Source: Tengunoibacter tsumagoiensis
Lineage (GTDB): Bacteria; Chloroflexota; Ktedonobacteria; Ktedonobacterales; Ktedonobacteraceae
Direction of reading: 5' to 3'
NCBI RefSeq assembly: GCF_003967535.1
Contig: NZ_BIFR01000002.1
Location: 1,488,001 to 1,552,000 of the forward strand
Length of the DNA: 64,000 nucleotides
The translations under genes were made by a program, and so were the position numbers. Shown one piece after another: positions 44,501 to 53,186 of the stretch. Each line of letters starts with the position of its first letter. Within the stretch, counting starts at the first letter, position 1. The notes beneath the pieces were generated by a model. That model saw only the letters and a program-made list of their open reading frames with translations, was not told where the DNA came from and searched no databases.

Positions 44501-44946
44501 AAAAGCTGATCCAGGAAGTCGTTGAAGATCTCCAGCGGACAACAAGCAAACATACCATCAAATATGAAGCGAGCTCATCAATAGAGCTCTATGCTGATCG
44601 TGAACGGATCGAGCAGGTGCTTATCAATCTGTTGTCCAATGCCATCAAATATAGCCCACAGGCTGATACAATCATCGTCCGAACAACCCGGACCGAGGAT
44701 ACTTTGTTTACAAGCGTTCAGGATTTTGGCATTGGGATTGCACAGGAGAAGCAGGCCCATCTGTTTGAGCGTTTTTATCGCGTCGAGGGCGATACACAAC
44801 TCACGTACCCTGGCTTAGGATTAGGGCTCTATATCTCAGCCGAATTTGTGAAACGCCATCAAGGAACGATCTGGGTTGAAAGCCAGGAAGGCCAAGGCAC
44901 GACAATTACCTTCTCCTTGCCCCTGCACGCTCCTCATCAGGGATAA
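41563..44946 (+). CDS. Hybrid sensor kinase: PAS-GAF-kinase-receiver-PAS-kinase
   Basis: The protein has about 1127 residues. A PAS-like sensor occupies about 20-170 (WSSTPLGPVEHWPQSLKTIV). A GAF-like domain covers about 180-345. Kinase 1 has phospho-acceptor FSNISHEFRTPLTL, N-box NLLSNAFKFT, DTGIGI and GSGIGLSLVQEL. The receiver starts RIVLADDNGDM, with phospho-acceptor Asp in LVLTDVMMPEMNG and KPFSARELLARV. A second PAS follows, then kinase 2 with IASHELKTPITSL, NLLSNAIKYS and GLGLYISAEFVKRH. No membrane span, so it is cytosolic. Two complete kinase cores flank one receiver, allowing an internal relay. An upstream GTG at 41542 is an alternative start. The final output partner is not next to it. 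Confidence 0.9.
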   Translation: MKYDDQSDNSLDVTAQATKHLSSQTDFLAGGGEMGARIRARDWSSTPLGPVEHWPQSLKTIVRIMLTSRQPIWVGWGPDLINLYNDPYRAIVGGKHPEALGQPVKVVWYELWDEVEPRIKTVFEENRGTYDESLLLIMERYGYQEETYYTFSYSPVPGDQGGVEGIICANTDDTQRIIGERQIALLRTLAAETTDARTVAKACALSALSLAQSPVDLPFALIYLLDPEQKSVSLAGSSGLPPGHQAAPEQIMLNDSVIWPCQEVIQTQQPLLIENLSQLVADLPTHPWNRAPHQAALVPIAPSGQMGQRGVLIVGLNPFRRFDDGYEGFLKLVSGQIAASIASAQAYEEERKRAEALSEIDRAKTLFFSNISHEFRTPLTLLLGPIEEMRNNPDITTLNKERVEIAHRNALRLLKLVNTLLDFSRIEAGRVQARYEPTDLAHYTAELASNFRSAIETAGLKLQLQLPPLSVPIAIDKDMWEKIVFNLLSNAFKFTFEGSIEVILTEQAEEVELQVRDTGIGIAHKDLPYVFERFHRVEGAKSRSIEGSGIGLSLVQELVKLHHGTITVESIDGHGTTFTVKLPKWHHDQDSSRSLLHSTALGATPYLQEMMQWLPENTLDPIPEEPATMEHMLVFSDQPRIVLADDNGDMREYIKRLLESSFEVEAVTNGALALQAIQRHKPDLVLTDVMMPEMNGFQLLQALKEHPDTSRIPVILLSARAGEEAIIEGVQAGADDYLVKPFSARELLARVTTQIKTVRTRYEAEERLYELFMHVPAAVVILRGPTYVVELANPTTLKIWGRTSEQVLHVPLFEALPEVRGQGLEPLLEGVMTTGIPYTGEELKVAIDRMGTGVLEDTYFTFVYTPLRDANQVIEGVMVFAYEVTDQVLARRKIEELSRQKDEFLGIASHELKTPITSLKAYTQLLQRQFQRAGDDRAVSLLHKMESQVDRLTHLIADLLDVTKIENGHLLFSKTTFDMEKLIQEVVEDLQRTTSKHTIKYEASSSIELYADRERIEQVLINLLSNAIKYSPQADTIIVRTTRTEDTLFTSVQDFGIGIAQEKQAHLFERFYRVEGDTQLTYPGLGLGLYISAEFVKRHQGTIWVESQEGQGTTITFSLPLHAPHQG

Positions 44947-45006
44947 GGAGCCTCACGCTAGATCACGAAGGAATACCTATTTTTGGGAAAGAGTTAAAAT
45001 AAAATC

Positions 45007-46320
45007 ATGAAATGCAAGCCAGAATGGATGCGAAGCAGGCATGAGAGGATCTCTGGTGCCAATTCCACTCTAGACATGCTCCAACGTTGTCTTCTGTTGC
45101 TACTCCTGGTCCTCATAATCCAGGCAGGGGTAGCCAACGTACAGGGTCGAACAGTCGCCTTCGCTTATCCACAGCGCTCGATGAACACCGTTGGGGGTTG
45201 TCAGATTTTCCCTTCTGATAATATCTGGAATCAAGATATTTCTTCATTGCCGGTTCATTCTAACTCAGCCAACTATATGGCAAGCATTGGCCTTACCAAT
45301 CATCTTGATGGTTTTTTCGGCTCTGGCCTGTATGATAATGCGCCCATCGGTTTTCCATATACCGTCGTTCCAGGAACACAACCAACCGTTCCGGTGAGCT
45401 TTGAGTACGCAAACGAGAGCGATCCTGGTCCCTATCCAATCCCTCCTCAAGCCCCCATTGAAGGGGGCGCACAGAGTACTGGGGACCGCCATGTGCTTGT
45501 TATCAATAGCGCAACCTGCAAGCTCTATGAGACTTTTGCAAGTTACCCCCAGGCCGATGGAAGCTGGAAAGCGGGCAGCGGTGCCATATGGGATCTCAAC
45601 TCCAATGCCTTGCGTCCCCGTAACTGGACATCAGCAGACGCCGCCGGACTTCCGATCTTTGCAGGCCTCGTCCGTTATGACGAGATTGCGTCGGGAGTCA
45701 TCACCCATGCCCTGCGTTTTACCGTCAATCAGACACAAAATACCTATATCTGGCCTGCTCGTCACTTTGCTTCATCAAATACTGACCCCAACCTTCCGCC
45801 GATGGGTCTTCGTCTCCGCCTGAAAGCTGACGTCAATATTGATGGATATTCTCCACAGACCCGCATTGTCCTCACCGCCTTGAAACATTACGGAATGATT
45901 GTCGCCGATAATGGCAGTTGTTGCTTTATCTCTGGCACCCCGGATGATCATTGGGATAATCCCGAGGTGTTACAGTTGAGGAAGATGCTTCTTTCAAACT
46001 TTGAAGTGGTTGATGAATCCTCTTTACAGGTCAGCCCTGACTCGGCTCAATCACGTGCAGCACTCCCCACCCCAACCCCAACGCCTGCTGCTCCCACTCC
46101 CACGCCAACGCCTCTCCCCCGGCGTGACCAGGTGGTGATCGCGAATAGTGCTACACCCACGTCCACCCAAACGATCGTTGCCGAGGATCAAAAGAAACGT
46201 GCGCTCGTCTCTCCCTCTCAAGAGCGTGCAGGCTGGATCATTCCTCTGGTCGTGGGGATCGCCGCAGTTCTTCTGCTCAGTGGCTTCTGGTTGCGTTTTC
46301 GTCGCTCGCAACGCCGATAA
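45007..46320 (+). CDS. Secreted, C-terminally anchored protein of unknown function
   Basis: The 437-residue protein has a basic N-terminus and hydrophobic signal helix (about 25-40, LQRCLLLLLLVLIIQAGVA). A globular outer domain (about 60-335) contains CQIFPSDNIWNQDISSLPVH, GDRHVLVINSATCKLYETF, VITHALRFTVNQTQ and four or more cysteines. A Pro/Thr linker (TPTPTPAAPTPTPTP) follows, then a transmembrane helix and the basic tail RFRRSQRR. I know such N-terminal FPSDNIWN proteins only as hypothetical extracellular proteins in soil bacteria. The Thr-Pro linker suggests a cell-wall-spanning stalk. Function not assigned. Confidence 0.75.
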   Translation: MKCKPEWMRSRHERISGANSTLDMLQRCLLLLLLVLIIQAGVANVQGRTVAFAYPQRSMNTVGGCQIFPSDNIWNQDISSLPVHSNSANYMASIGLTNHLDGFFGSGLYDNAPIGFPYTVVPGTQPTVPVSFEYANESDPGPYPIPPQAPIEGGAQSTGDRHVLVINSATCKLYETFASYPQADGSWKAGSGAIWDLNSNALRPRNWTSADAAGLPIFAGLVRYDEIASGVITHALRFTVNQTQNTYIWPARHFASSNTDPNLPPMGLRLRLKADVNIDGYSPQTRIVLTALKHYGMIVADNGSCCFISGTPDDHWDNPEVLQLRKMLLSNFEVVDESSLQVSPDSAQSRAALPTPTPTPAAPTPTPTPLPRRDQVVIANSATPTSTQTIVAEDQKKRALVSPSQERAGWIIPLVVGIAAVLLLSGFWLRFRRSQRR

Positions 46321-46738
46321 AGAGATATCGGATCACGTACCTCAAAGACAAGCCGCCCTCTGCCGAGGAGTGGGGACACTCCACTCCCCTACAGGGAGAA
46401 TCCTGCCCCCTGGTTTTGAGAACTTTTGCAAAAGTTCAGGATGACTCATATCCCGGACATTTCACAATCAGAATTTCGTTTGGCCTGCGAGCCGATATTA
46501 TAGCAGCACTGGTAGTCAGCTATATCTTATGATATAGTAAAATACAGTTAGTGAAAATCAAAGAAGAGCTATAACGTTTTAAAGGAACTGTTTTTGTGCG
46601 ACTGTAGTCGCTAAAATGCTACTTAGTTGCGAAGAACGCTAAAATACATAAAAAGAGTTTGAGTCACCTAATTTTTACTAACTGATGTGTTTTTGTTGGT
46701 TAACGAAATGAAAAATTTAGATTAGAAAGAAGAGCGTC
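46321..46738. other. Intergenic with short palindromes
   Basis: It contains a GAGTGGGGACACTCC-type hairpin near 46368 and a perfect 18-bp palindrome GAACTTTTGCAAAAGTTC at 46420-46437, then an AT-rich stretch. No gene recognised. Confidence 0.45.
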
Positions 46739-46969
46739 ATGACTATTTTTGATCATCCTCAAGAATTAATTATCATCCTTCTTGTATTTTTATGGATAGG
46801 AACAATCATTCATTGTATTACTAATAAAAGTTTAATTTGGAAGTATAAACTTTTATGGTTACTAGTTCTTCTTCTAGCTGCGGCACCGTTAAGTTCCATT
46901 ATTTATTTGGCTTTCTTCACATTTCGCTACTTTAATAATAAACCTAACTATTCAGACCCACATGTCTGA
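46739..46969 (+). CDS. Small two-helix membrane protein, PLDc_N-like
   Basis: The 76-residue protein has helices at about 8-27 and 36-62. The sequence FLWIGTIIHCITNKSL ... KLLWLLVLLLAAAPLSSIIY resembles the PLDc_N (phospholipase D-nuclease N-terminal) domain found alone or before other domains. An AGAAAGAAGAG stretch precedes the ATG. Base composition is markedly AT-rich compared with flanking genes, pointing to transfer. Function unknown. Confidence 0.6.
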   Translation: MTIFDHPQELIIILLVFLWIGTIIHCITNKSLIWKYKLLWLLVLLLAAAPLSSIIYLAFFTFRYFNNKPNYSDPHV

Positions 46970-47540
46970 GTAACTAAAGCTTTAGATAGCGAATATTTCA
47001 ATCAAAAATATAATTACTTGCTCTTATGAGCAAGGCTTTATCATTCTATTGTGAATTTTATAGTATAACATTTTTCTTTCCTTCATATGCCTCCCCATTC
47101 ATTCTCTTTGAGGTCGCTGTGTAGAGGAGAGTCTACTGTAAATCCCAACATTATTCTGGTGAAAATACAACAATTATCCTGGTGGGCATGATCTCTCAAA
47201 TAGCTTGCTCACCACGATACTTGTTGTGAAAACCACCAGTTTAACTCTGGAATTTACACTCTATGGCCCCTACCTCAAATACCGATGGCAGGAGCAAAGC
47301 GGCGGCCCTCAGTACAGCATTCAAATGGGCACCGTACCAGACGGCGAGGGCCGCCCCCAGGAGCCAGACGACGCCGAGAGCTCATACACTAACCTCTAGC
47401 GGACCCCAACGACACGGCGCACCAACCAGGAGCCGCAGCGCGACCTGGCGGCAGCCACTGGTACCGCGCCACCATTTGATACTATTGTGAGTCAAGAATG
47501 CATTTACGCCTCACAACAAAAACAGATATCGCCCCAGGTA
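46970..47540. other. Intergenic, possible decayed coding sequence
   Basis: An AT-rich first half has no gene. From about 47260 to 47500 a GC-rich patch keeps two overlapping frames open, one beginning with a GPYLKYRWQEQ segment, but with no ribosome-binding site or full domain. This may be the relic of a gene interrupted by the IS66-type element. Confidence 0.35.
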
Positions 47541-49173
47541 GAGGTACCCCCAGGATAACTGCAAAAATAGTAACTGTTCAGAAGGGGTCAAAAAACGGAG
47601 AAAACAGGATGACCAGTAAGAGCCTGCTCCAGCGCAGCAAAGATCGGCACCTCCTGCTTCCTAAGGGTCGAGAGGTAACTGCGAATGCGGCAGAAACTGA
47701 TGAGTCCATCGGACGTGCGGAAGCAGCCAGAGACCTTCTGCTGAACCTTGATCATGCGCAGATCCCGTTCGTATCGAAGGGCACGGTGAAATCCAGCAGG
47801 AAGCGCAACACATCCCACTTGCGGGTCGAGAAACGGTCCAGCAGGTTGCGTGCCGGGCTTTGTTTGGGTCTGCCAGGAAGACGTTTGTACTGCTTCGTCT
47901 TTGGTGGCTTCTCGACCAGAGGATTGATTCGGTACCCAGCCTGCACAATCTGGTCGTAGCGCGTGAGCAACCCCGCGAGGATCGCCTTCTCCAATGCGGG
48001 CTGGCCTCGCACGCGAGCCTGCTCAACCGCCTCTTTCATATCTAGCAGCAGATCTTTCATGTCTTTGGCCCAATCCTGCTTCAGTTCTTCTTCAACGAAG
48101 GTGAGGTCTCGCAAATGATGGACGTTGCACAACGCCTCGGTGAAGCGGTAGCCCTGATAGCTGGGGAGGCCATCATGCACCGAGATGCCCTCGAAAAGCG
48201 GTGCGATGCCGATTGCGTCCATGCCCGCTCGTCCTCGTTTCAGGTGTGCGCCGTAGTGCGTGAGTTGGCTGGTGGCACACACATGGACCCACCAGCCCTC
48301 TTTCCCCACGCGCATTCCGGTTTCATCTTGATGCAGGACCCGAGCCTTGAGGATCGTTGCCTTGAGCTGCGTTTCCCACTCGGCCAACTCCTGGGAGCAG
48401 CGGGCCGCAAACCCGGCCATGCTTGCGGGGGAGAGGTGGACCCCGAAGAGATCGTGCAGCAGTTGGCTGGCACGTGCATAGGGAACCGTCTGGCCGGCGA
48501 CCAGATACGTCGCGATGGTCTGAATACCTGTTCCATATTGTGTTGGGGCCTGTACATCAGCAGGAAACGAGGCCCGCGTCAGATGAAAACAGACAGGGCA
48601 CTGCTTCTCTTCAGCCTGATGTTCCATGACCCAGAGCCGTTTCGTCGGCAGATCGATGACCTGTCGGCGTTCCGCGATCCTCCCCGAACAGGTTTCAAGG
48701 TCCTGGTGGCAGCAGGCACAGGAAGCAACCTGATGGATCAGGATCTCATCGGGAGCTTCGATCTGGCGCAAGGCATGCCCTTTGTGCCCTGGCTGGCCTC
48801 CGGGTTTTTTGCCGCTCTGCTTGCGCAACGATTTGGGTACCCGCACAAAGCGATCCGAGGAGGGAGGCAAACTACTGTTATGGCTGTCTTTGGCTTGCTG
48901 CCCCTCAAGCGTCTTGAGACGCTCTTGTTGAAAAGCAACGACCCCTTCCAGATCCTTGACCTGCTGCTGGAGAGACTCAATGGCATGGATGGCCTCCCGC
49001 AGCCCTTCTCGCAGGGTCTGGTTCGTCGTTCGGAGTGCATGATTCTCTTGTCGGAGGTGGTGTAGCTCTTCATCTATGATCATGGAGCTACTGTAGCAGA
49101 TCGGTATCCATCTCTGCAACTGCATAGCCCTTCTGAACAGTTACTATTTTTGCGGTTATCCTGGGGGTACCTC
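47541..49173. mobile_element. IS66-type (single-gene) insertion sequence, inactivated
   Basis: It is bounded by 46-bp inverted repeats (47541-47586 and 49128-49173) that differ at one base and contain GTAACTGTTCAGAAGGG. Inside is a single transposase gene of the TnpC type without TnpA/TnpB, as in the ISBst12-like group. Typical IS66 ends begin GTAA, so the true tip may be at 47570 and 49144, with the outer 29 bp of matching repeat unexplained. No 8-bp target duplication was found by eye at either boundary. Confidence 0.75.
47588..49083 (-). pseudogene. IS66-family transposase (TnpC-like), frameshifted at catalytic Glu
   Basis: Parts seen: an N-terminal coiled coil (about 1-60), SSLPPSSDRFV and GGQPGHKGH, a zinc-finger-like CxxC-containing segment, DDE residues in VLHQDETGMRVG and SVHDGLPSYQGY, then LPGRPKQSPARNLLDRF. 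The frame fails after VPFDTN. The other frame continues ERDLRMIKVQQKVSGCFRTS to a normal ending ALTGHPVFSVF. The usual NLAERDLRM is missing about 10 bases, consistent with deletion between two CGAAC repeats. That removes the Glu expected as the third catalytic acid. This copy should be inactive. Confidence 0.88.
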
Positions 49174-49239
49174 CTTTTCCTCTCCCCATAAAAAAGTTTC
49201 TCCTGTTCTCCATCTGGGTTCATAAGTGTCTCTATCCTC

Positions 49240-49268
49240 TTGTAATAGTAAAGATAATCATGTATACT
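49240..49268 (+). promoter_or_regulatory. Sigma-70-type promoter of the second exporter region
   Basis: TTGTAA (49240-49245), a 17-base spacer, and TATACT (49263-49268). Transcription would begin near 49275, about 45 bases before a short ORF with a ribosome-binding site, and read on into the exporter pair. Confidence 0.6.
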
Positions 49269-49319
49269 CACTTCCATACTACTGTTTAACCATTTTCTAC
49301 CTAATTTGGAGACGCATCA

Positions 49320-49439
49320 ATGGTAAGTGCACAGAAGGGCGTTTTGCCACAAAGCTCGTATGGCAAAGCCGCATCCGTGGCCCAAGGGGCTACTCTGCCC
49401 TTTTTGCCTGCGTGCGCCTCCATTATGTGCGGTCCATAA
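49320..49439 (+). CDS. Possible 39-residue peptide upstream of the exporter pair
   Basis: ATG follows GGAG by eight bases and a good promoter by about 50. The peptide begins MVSAQKGVLPQSSYGKAASV and ends with LPACASIMCGP, so it has two Cys near the C-terminus. Its place before two exporter genes would fit an exported, perhaps processed, peptide. No modification enzyme or protease domain is next to it. It overlaps the zinc-ribbon-like frame at 49360-49557, and only one may be real. Confidence 0.35.
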   Translation: MVSAQKGVLPQSSYGKAASVAQGATLPFLPACASIMCGP

Positions 49440-49557
49440 CCTCTTCAGACGAGCAGTAGACTGCAACTCTCACCGGCGTGTGCAGCAGTGCAACCGGTGC
49501 GGGTGTTTGCGTGTTATGACACTGCTTTCCATCCTTTCTTACCCACCATCTGGATGA
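49360..49557 (+). CDS. Possible small zinc-ribbon-like ORF
   Basis: From ATG 49360 (MAKPHPWPKG) this 65-codon frame has paired cysteines CPFC and, about 30 residues on, CNRCGC, the spacing of a zinc ribbon, with an Arg/His-rich middle. No ribosome-binding site is evident. Overlaps the 39-residue ORF in another frame. Confidence 0.25.
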   Translation: MAKPHPWPKGLLCPFCLRAPPLCAVHNLFRRAVDCNSHRRVQQCNRCGCLRVMTLLSILSYPPSG

Positions 49558-49632
49558 ATCGCATCTTTCTCGGATGCATCTCAGCGGTTGCTCTTGCTGC
49601 TTTTTCATGAACATGGAAAGTTAGAGGAACCG

Positions 49633-51429
49633 ATGAAACTTTCTCAAATATTCCAGTCCCTCAAGGCTCGCAATTCACCGACGCGGGTCACCCTGCAACA
49701 GTATGGGACGCTCTTCGCGACCTACTTAGGTCCACAATGGCCCCGGGTCTGCTTTATGGCGCTCTTACTCATCGGTAGCATCATGTTAGATCTGCTGGGA
49801 CCACAGATTATTCGCGCATTTATCGATACGATTCAAAGCAACAGGAGCATGCAGGTGCTAAGCATCATCGCTCTGTTCTACCTTGGAGTTGCGCTTGGCA
49901 GCAGGCTGGTCGCAGCTTTCGCCACCTACTTCTCTGAAGATGTCGGATGGAATGCCACAAACCGGTTGCGCGCCGATCTGACACGCCACTGCCTGAGCCT
50001 GGATCGCTCCTTCCACGCAGCGCACACTCCCGGTGAGCTGCTGGAACGGGTCGATAGCAATGTGGAGACGCTGGCCTACTTTTTCTCGCAATTTGTGATT
50101 CGCATCCTGGGCAGCGGCATCTTGATGCTGGGTATACTGGTGTTGATAGCATGTGAGAATATCTGGTTTGGCGCGATTCTGGGCGCGTATCTCATTATGA
50201 GCAACATCATCTTTTTCTACGTGCAACAACGGGCTACCTCGATCTACCAGCTACATTGGCAGGCGGAGGCCGAGCTGAGCGGCTTCTGGGGTGAGCTGTT
50301 TCATGGACTGGAAGATATCGCGGCAAGCGGAGCGGGCCGCTATATTATGCGCCGCTACTTTCACTTGCAGCGCCGGGAGAATTCGACTGAGATCAAGAGC
50401 ATTGTCTTCTGGGCAGGCTTTGAATGCACTGGTTTAATTCTGGATGTGCTCAGCCTGCTGATCGTGCTGATCCTGAGCGCGTCCTTGTTTGTGCAGGATA
50501 TGATCTCGCTCGGCACTCTCGTCCTGCTCCTGACCTATACCACTCAGTTGCTCAATCATGCCTTGGATATCGCTGAGCAACTCGGTTCGCTGCAGCAAGC
50601 AACTGCCAGCATCGAACGTATCAATGAAATCTACCATACACAAAGTTGTGTCCAGGATGGTCTGGGCGTGACCTTCCCCACAGGCGCGTTGGCTCTGACC
50701 TTCCAGGGCGTCTCCTTCTCCTACGAGGCCGAGCAAACTGTTCTGCACGACATCTCTTTCCAACTGGCAGCAGGCGAAGTTGTGGGGCTGATCGGGCGCA
50801 CTGGCAGCGGCAAAACGACGCTCATGCGTTTGCTCATGCGCTTCTACGACCCCACATCTGGCTCTGTGTACCTGGGCGGGCATGATCTCCGTCAGGCACA
50901 CTTGGACGATCTCCGCGCGCGCATTGGGCTGGTTACGCAAGAAGTGCAACTCTTTCAGGGCACGTTGCGCGACAATTTGACCTTTTTTGCTGACACTATC
51001 CCTGATCAGCGCATCCTGGAGGCTATCGAGCAATTGGGGATGAGCACGTGGTACGAGCGCTTACCGGAAGGTCTGGATACGGAACTGAGTAGTGATGGCG
51101 GCGGCCTATCCGCAGGCGAGGCCCAACTGCTGGCCTGCATTCGGGTCTTTTTGCAAGATCCGCAGCTCATCATCTTGGATGAGGCTACCTCGCGCCTGGA
51201 TCCTGCGACCGAGAAGGCACTGACTCAGGCCACACAACGTCTCATAGCCGGGCGCACGGCTCTTGTAATTGCCCACCGCCTGAGCACAGTCGAGCATGTG
51301 GATCATATCATGGTCCTGGACGATGGGCGTATCCTGGAATACAACACGCGGGCAACACTTGCCTGCGATCCCACCTCTTACTACAGCAAATTGTTGAGAA
51401 TGACGAACCCGAAGGAGATGCTTGCGTGA
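49633..51429 (+). CDS. ABC exporter half-transporter, catalytic-type ATPase
   Basis: The 598-residue protein has six membrane helices (about 25-325) with FHAAHTPGELLERVDSNVETL (cited in part), then an ATPase. Walker A is GRTGSGKTTLM, Q-loop VTQEVQLFQG, Walker B IILDEATSRLDPATE with the catalytic Glu, and H-loop IAHRLST. The signature is altered to LSAGEAQLL. Length, motifs and order match the gene at 28501-30351. GAGG six bases before ATG 49633 fixes the start. It pairs with the overlapping next gene as a heterodimeric exporter. Confidence 0.9.
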   Translation: MKLSQIFQSLKARNSPTRVTLQQYGTLFATYLGPQWPRVCFMALLLIGSIMLDLLGPQIIRAFIDTIQSNRSMQVLSIIALFYLGVALGSRLVAAFATYFSEDVGWNATNRLRADLTRHCLSLDRSFHAAHTPGELLERVDSNVETLAYFFSQFVIRILGSGILMLGILVLIACENIWFGAILGAYLIMSNIIFFYVQQRATSIYQLHWQAEAELSGFWGELFHGLEDIAASGAGRYIMRRYFHLQRRENSTEIKSIVFWAGFECTGLILDVLSLLIVLILSASLFVQDMISLGTLVLLLTYTTQLLNHALDIAEQLGSLQQATASIERINEIYHTQSCVQDGLGVTFPTGALALTFQGVSFSYEAEQTVLHDISFQLAAGEVVGLIGRTGSGKTTLMRLLMRFYDPTSGSVYLGGHDLRQAHLDDLRARIGLVTQEVQLFQGTLRDNLTFFADTIPDQRILEAIEQLGMSTWYERLPEGLDTELSSDGGGLSAGEAQLLACIRVFLQDPQLIILDEATSRLDPATEKALTQATQRLIAGRTALVIAHRLSTVEHVDHIMVLDDGRILEYNTRATLACDPTSYYSKLLRMTNPKEMLA

Positions 51430-53186
51430 AAACTCGCTCTTTTGCTTGGAGACTCATCTACTTCACGCGAAAAAACTACATCTGGGCAGTGCTACTACAA
51501 CTGCCGCGCCGCCTCCTGCCGCTTGTACCAGCGTTGCTTGTGCAGCAAATTATTGATCATCTGACGCAGCACAGGCAGCTTGACGCCACCATCTGGGGCT
51601 TGCTCGGCTTGATGCTGGGCTATTTGCTGGCACGTGTGACCGCGCTGATGGCGGTCCAGCTCACCGAGCGCCTGCCCATGTTTAAAACGGAGACTCTTTT
51701 GCGTACAAATCTGCTGGAGTACTTGCTGAGCCAGCCAGGAGCTGCTGCCCTGCCTCGTGACAGTGGCGATATGATCAACCGCTTTCAGAGGGATAGCGGA
51801 AACCCTGGCTTTTTCCTGGTGATGGGTGCTTTTGTCTTTGGCATGAGCATTGAAACGCTGGTTGCGCTATTTATCATGGCGCGTATCAACATACAGATCA
51901 CGGTTATTGCTGTTCTCCCGTTGCTGGTTGGGAATATCATCGTCAACACGCTGGGCAAACGCGTTGAATCCTACCGGCGCAAGAGCAGCGAGGCGTCCAG
52001 CGCAGTCAGCAACTACCTCGTCGAAATGTTTGGTGTGGTCCAGGCCATTCAGGTAGCCAGCGCGGCTCCCAATATCGTCAGGCGCTTTCATGGCCTGAAC
52101 AATCAGCGCCGTGTGGCCTCGTTGCGCGAGAATCTCTTTAGCAATGTGGTCCTCGGCGTGTTCGGCACAGGCATTGCAGGCATCAGCACTGGCCTGATCC
52201 TGCTGCTGGCTGGCAGCTCTTTGCGGACTGGCCATTTTACCATCGGCGATCTCACCTTGTTTATAGCCTATATGGGTGGCACGATTGGCCGCTTCAGTGA
52301 TGAGGTGATCAACCAGATTACCCGCTATCGCCAGCTCGCAGTGGCTCAGGGGCGTTTGACCGAACTCATGCCAGGAGCAACGCCATCTGCGCTTGTCACT
52401 CCTGGATCATTCTACCAGCAGGCTGCAACGTTCGACACGGCAGTGAGTATGCCCCAGATCGAAGAGCGTTTAGAACAGCTGGAGCTACACAATCTGAGCT
52501 ATGCGTATCCGGGCACTGAGCGGGGAATCACGAACATCGATCTGCGTTTAGAGCGTGGTCAGTTTGTGGTGATTACCGGGAGCATCGGTTCCGGCAAAAC
52601 GACATTGTTACGGGTACTGCTCGGCTTGTTAGCGAAGCAGAAAGGTGAAATCCGCTGGAATGGTGTTGTGGTGGACGATCCTACGGCGTTCTTTAGGCCG
52701 CCACACAGCGCCTATACTGGGCAAACGCCTACCTTGCTCAGCGCAACGCTGCGCGAGAACATCACTCTTGATCTGCCACTCAACGAGAGCCAGGTCCAAC
52801 AGGCAATCCACACGGCGGTTATGGAACGGGACGTGGAGACGCTCGTTGATGGCCTGGAGACGATGATCGGCCCCAAAGGCATCAAGCTTTCTGGCGGGCA
52901 AGTTCAGCGCGCTGCAGCGGCTCGCATGTTCGCACGCCCATCTGAGTTGCTGGTGTTTGACGATCTGTCCAGCGCCCTCGATGTTGAAACAGAACGGCAG
53001 CTCTGGCAACGTATCTGCGCGGACGAGCAGCGCACCTGTCTGGTGGTTTCCCACCGCGAAGCAGCACTACGCCGCGCCGATCATATTCTCGTCCTGAAGG
53101 ATGGGTCTGTGGAGGCGGAGGGCACGCTGGCTGAACTGCTGGCAACATGCGAGGAGATGCAGCGTTTGTGGGTGAGTGAAATCTAG
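51426..53186 (+). CDS. ABC exporter half-transporter, degenerate-type ATPase
   Basis: The 586-residue protein has six membrane helices (about 20-310) and an ATPase. Walker A is GSIGSGKTTLL, signature LSGGQVQRAAAARM, Walker B LLVFDDLSSALD with Asp in place of the catalytic Glu, and H-loop VSHREA. It starts at a GTG overlapping the previous stop (GTGA), so translation is coupled. The substitution pattern complements its partner: it supplies the intact LSGGQ signature to the partner's intact Walker B. Substrate unknown. Paralogue of 26723-28504. Confidence 0.9.
   Translation: MKTRSFAWRLIYFTRKNYIWAVLLQLPRRLLPLVPALLVQQIIDHLTQHRQLDATIWGLLGLMLGYLLARVTALMAVQLTERLPMFKTETLLRTNLLEYLLSQPGAAALPRDSGDMINRFQRDSGNPGFFLVMGAFVFGMSIETLVALFIMARINIQITVIAVLPLLVGNIIVNTLGKRVESYRRKSSEASSAVSNYLVEMFGVVQAIQVASAAPNIVRRFHGLNNQRRVASLRENLFSNVVLGVFGTGIAGISTGLILLLAGSSLRTGHFTIGDLTLFIAYMGGTIGRFSDEVINQITRYRQLAVAQGRLTELMPGATPSALVTPGSFYQQAATFDTAVSMPQIEERLEQLELHNLSYAYPGTERGITNIDLRLERGQFVVITGSIGSGKTTLLRVLLGLLAKQKGEIRWNGVVVDDPTAFFRPPHSAYTGQTPTLLSATLRENITLDLPLNESQVQQAIHTAVMERDVETLVDGLETMIGPKGIKLSGGQVQRAAAARMFARPSELLVFDDLSSALDVETERQLWQRICADEQRTCLVVSHREAALRRADHILVLKDGSVEAEGTLAELLATCEEMQRLWVSEI

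Noticed and set aside
48115..49065. 316-codon plus-strand ORF
   Set aside because: It is antisense to the IS66 transposase, whose frame carries all family motifs.
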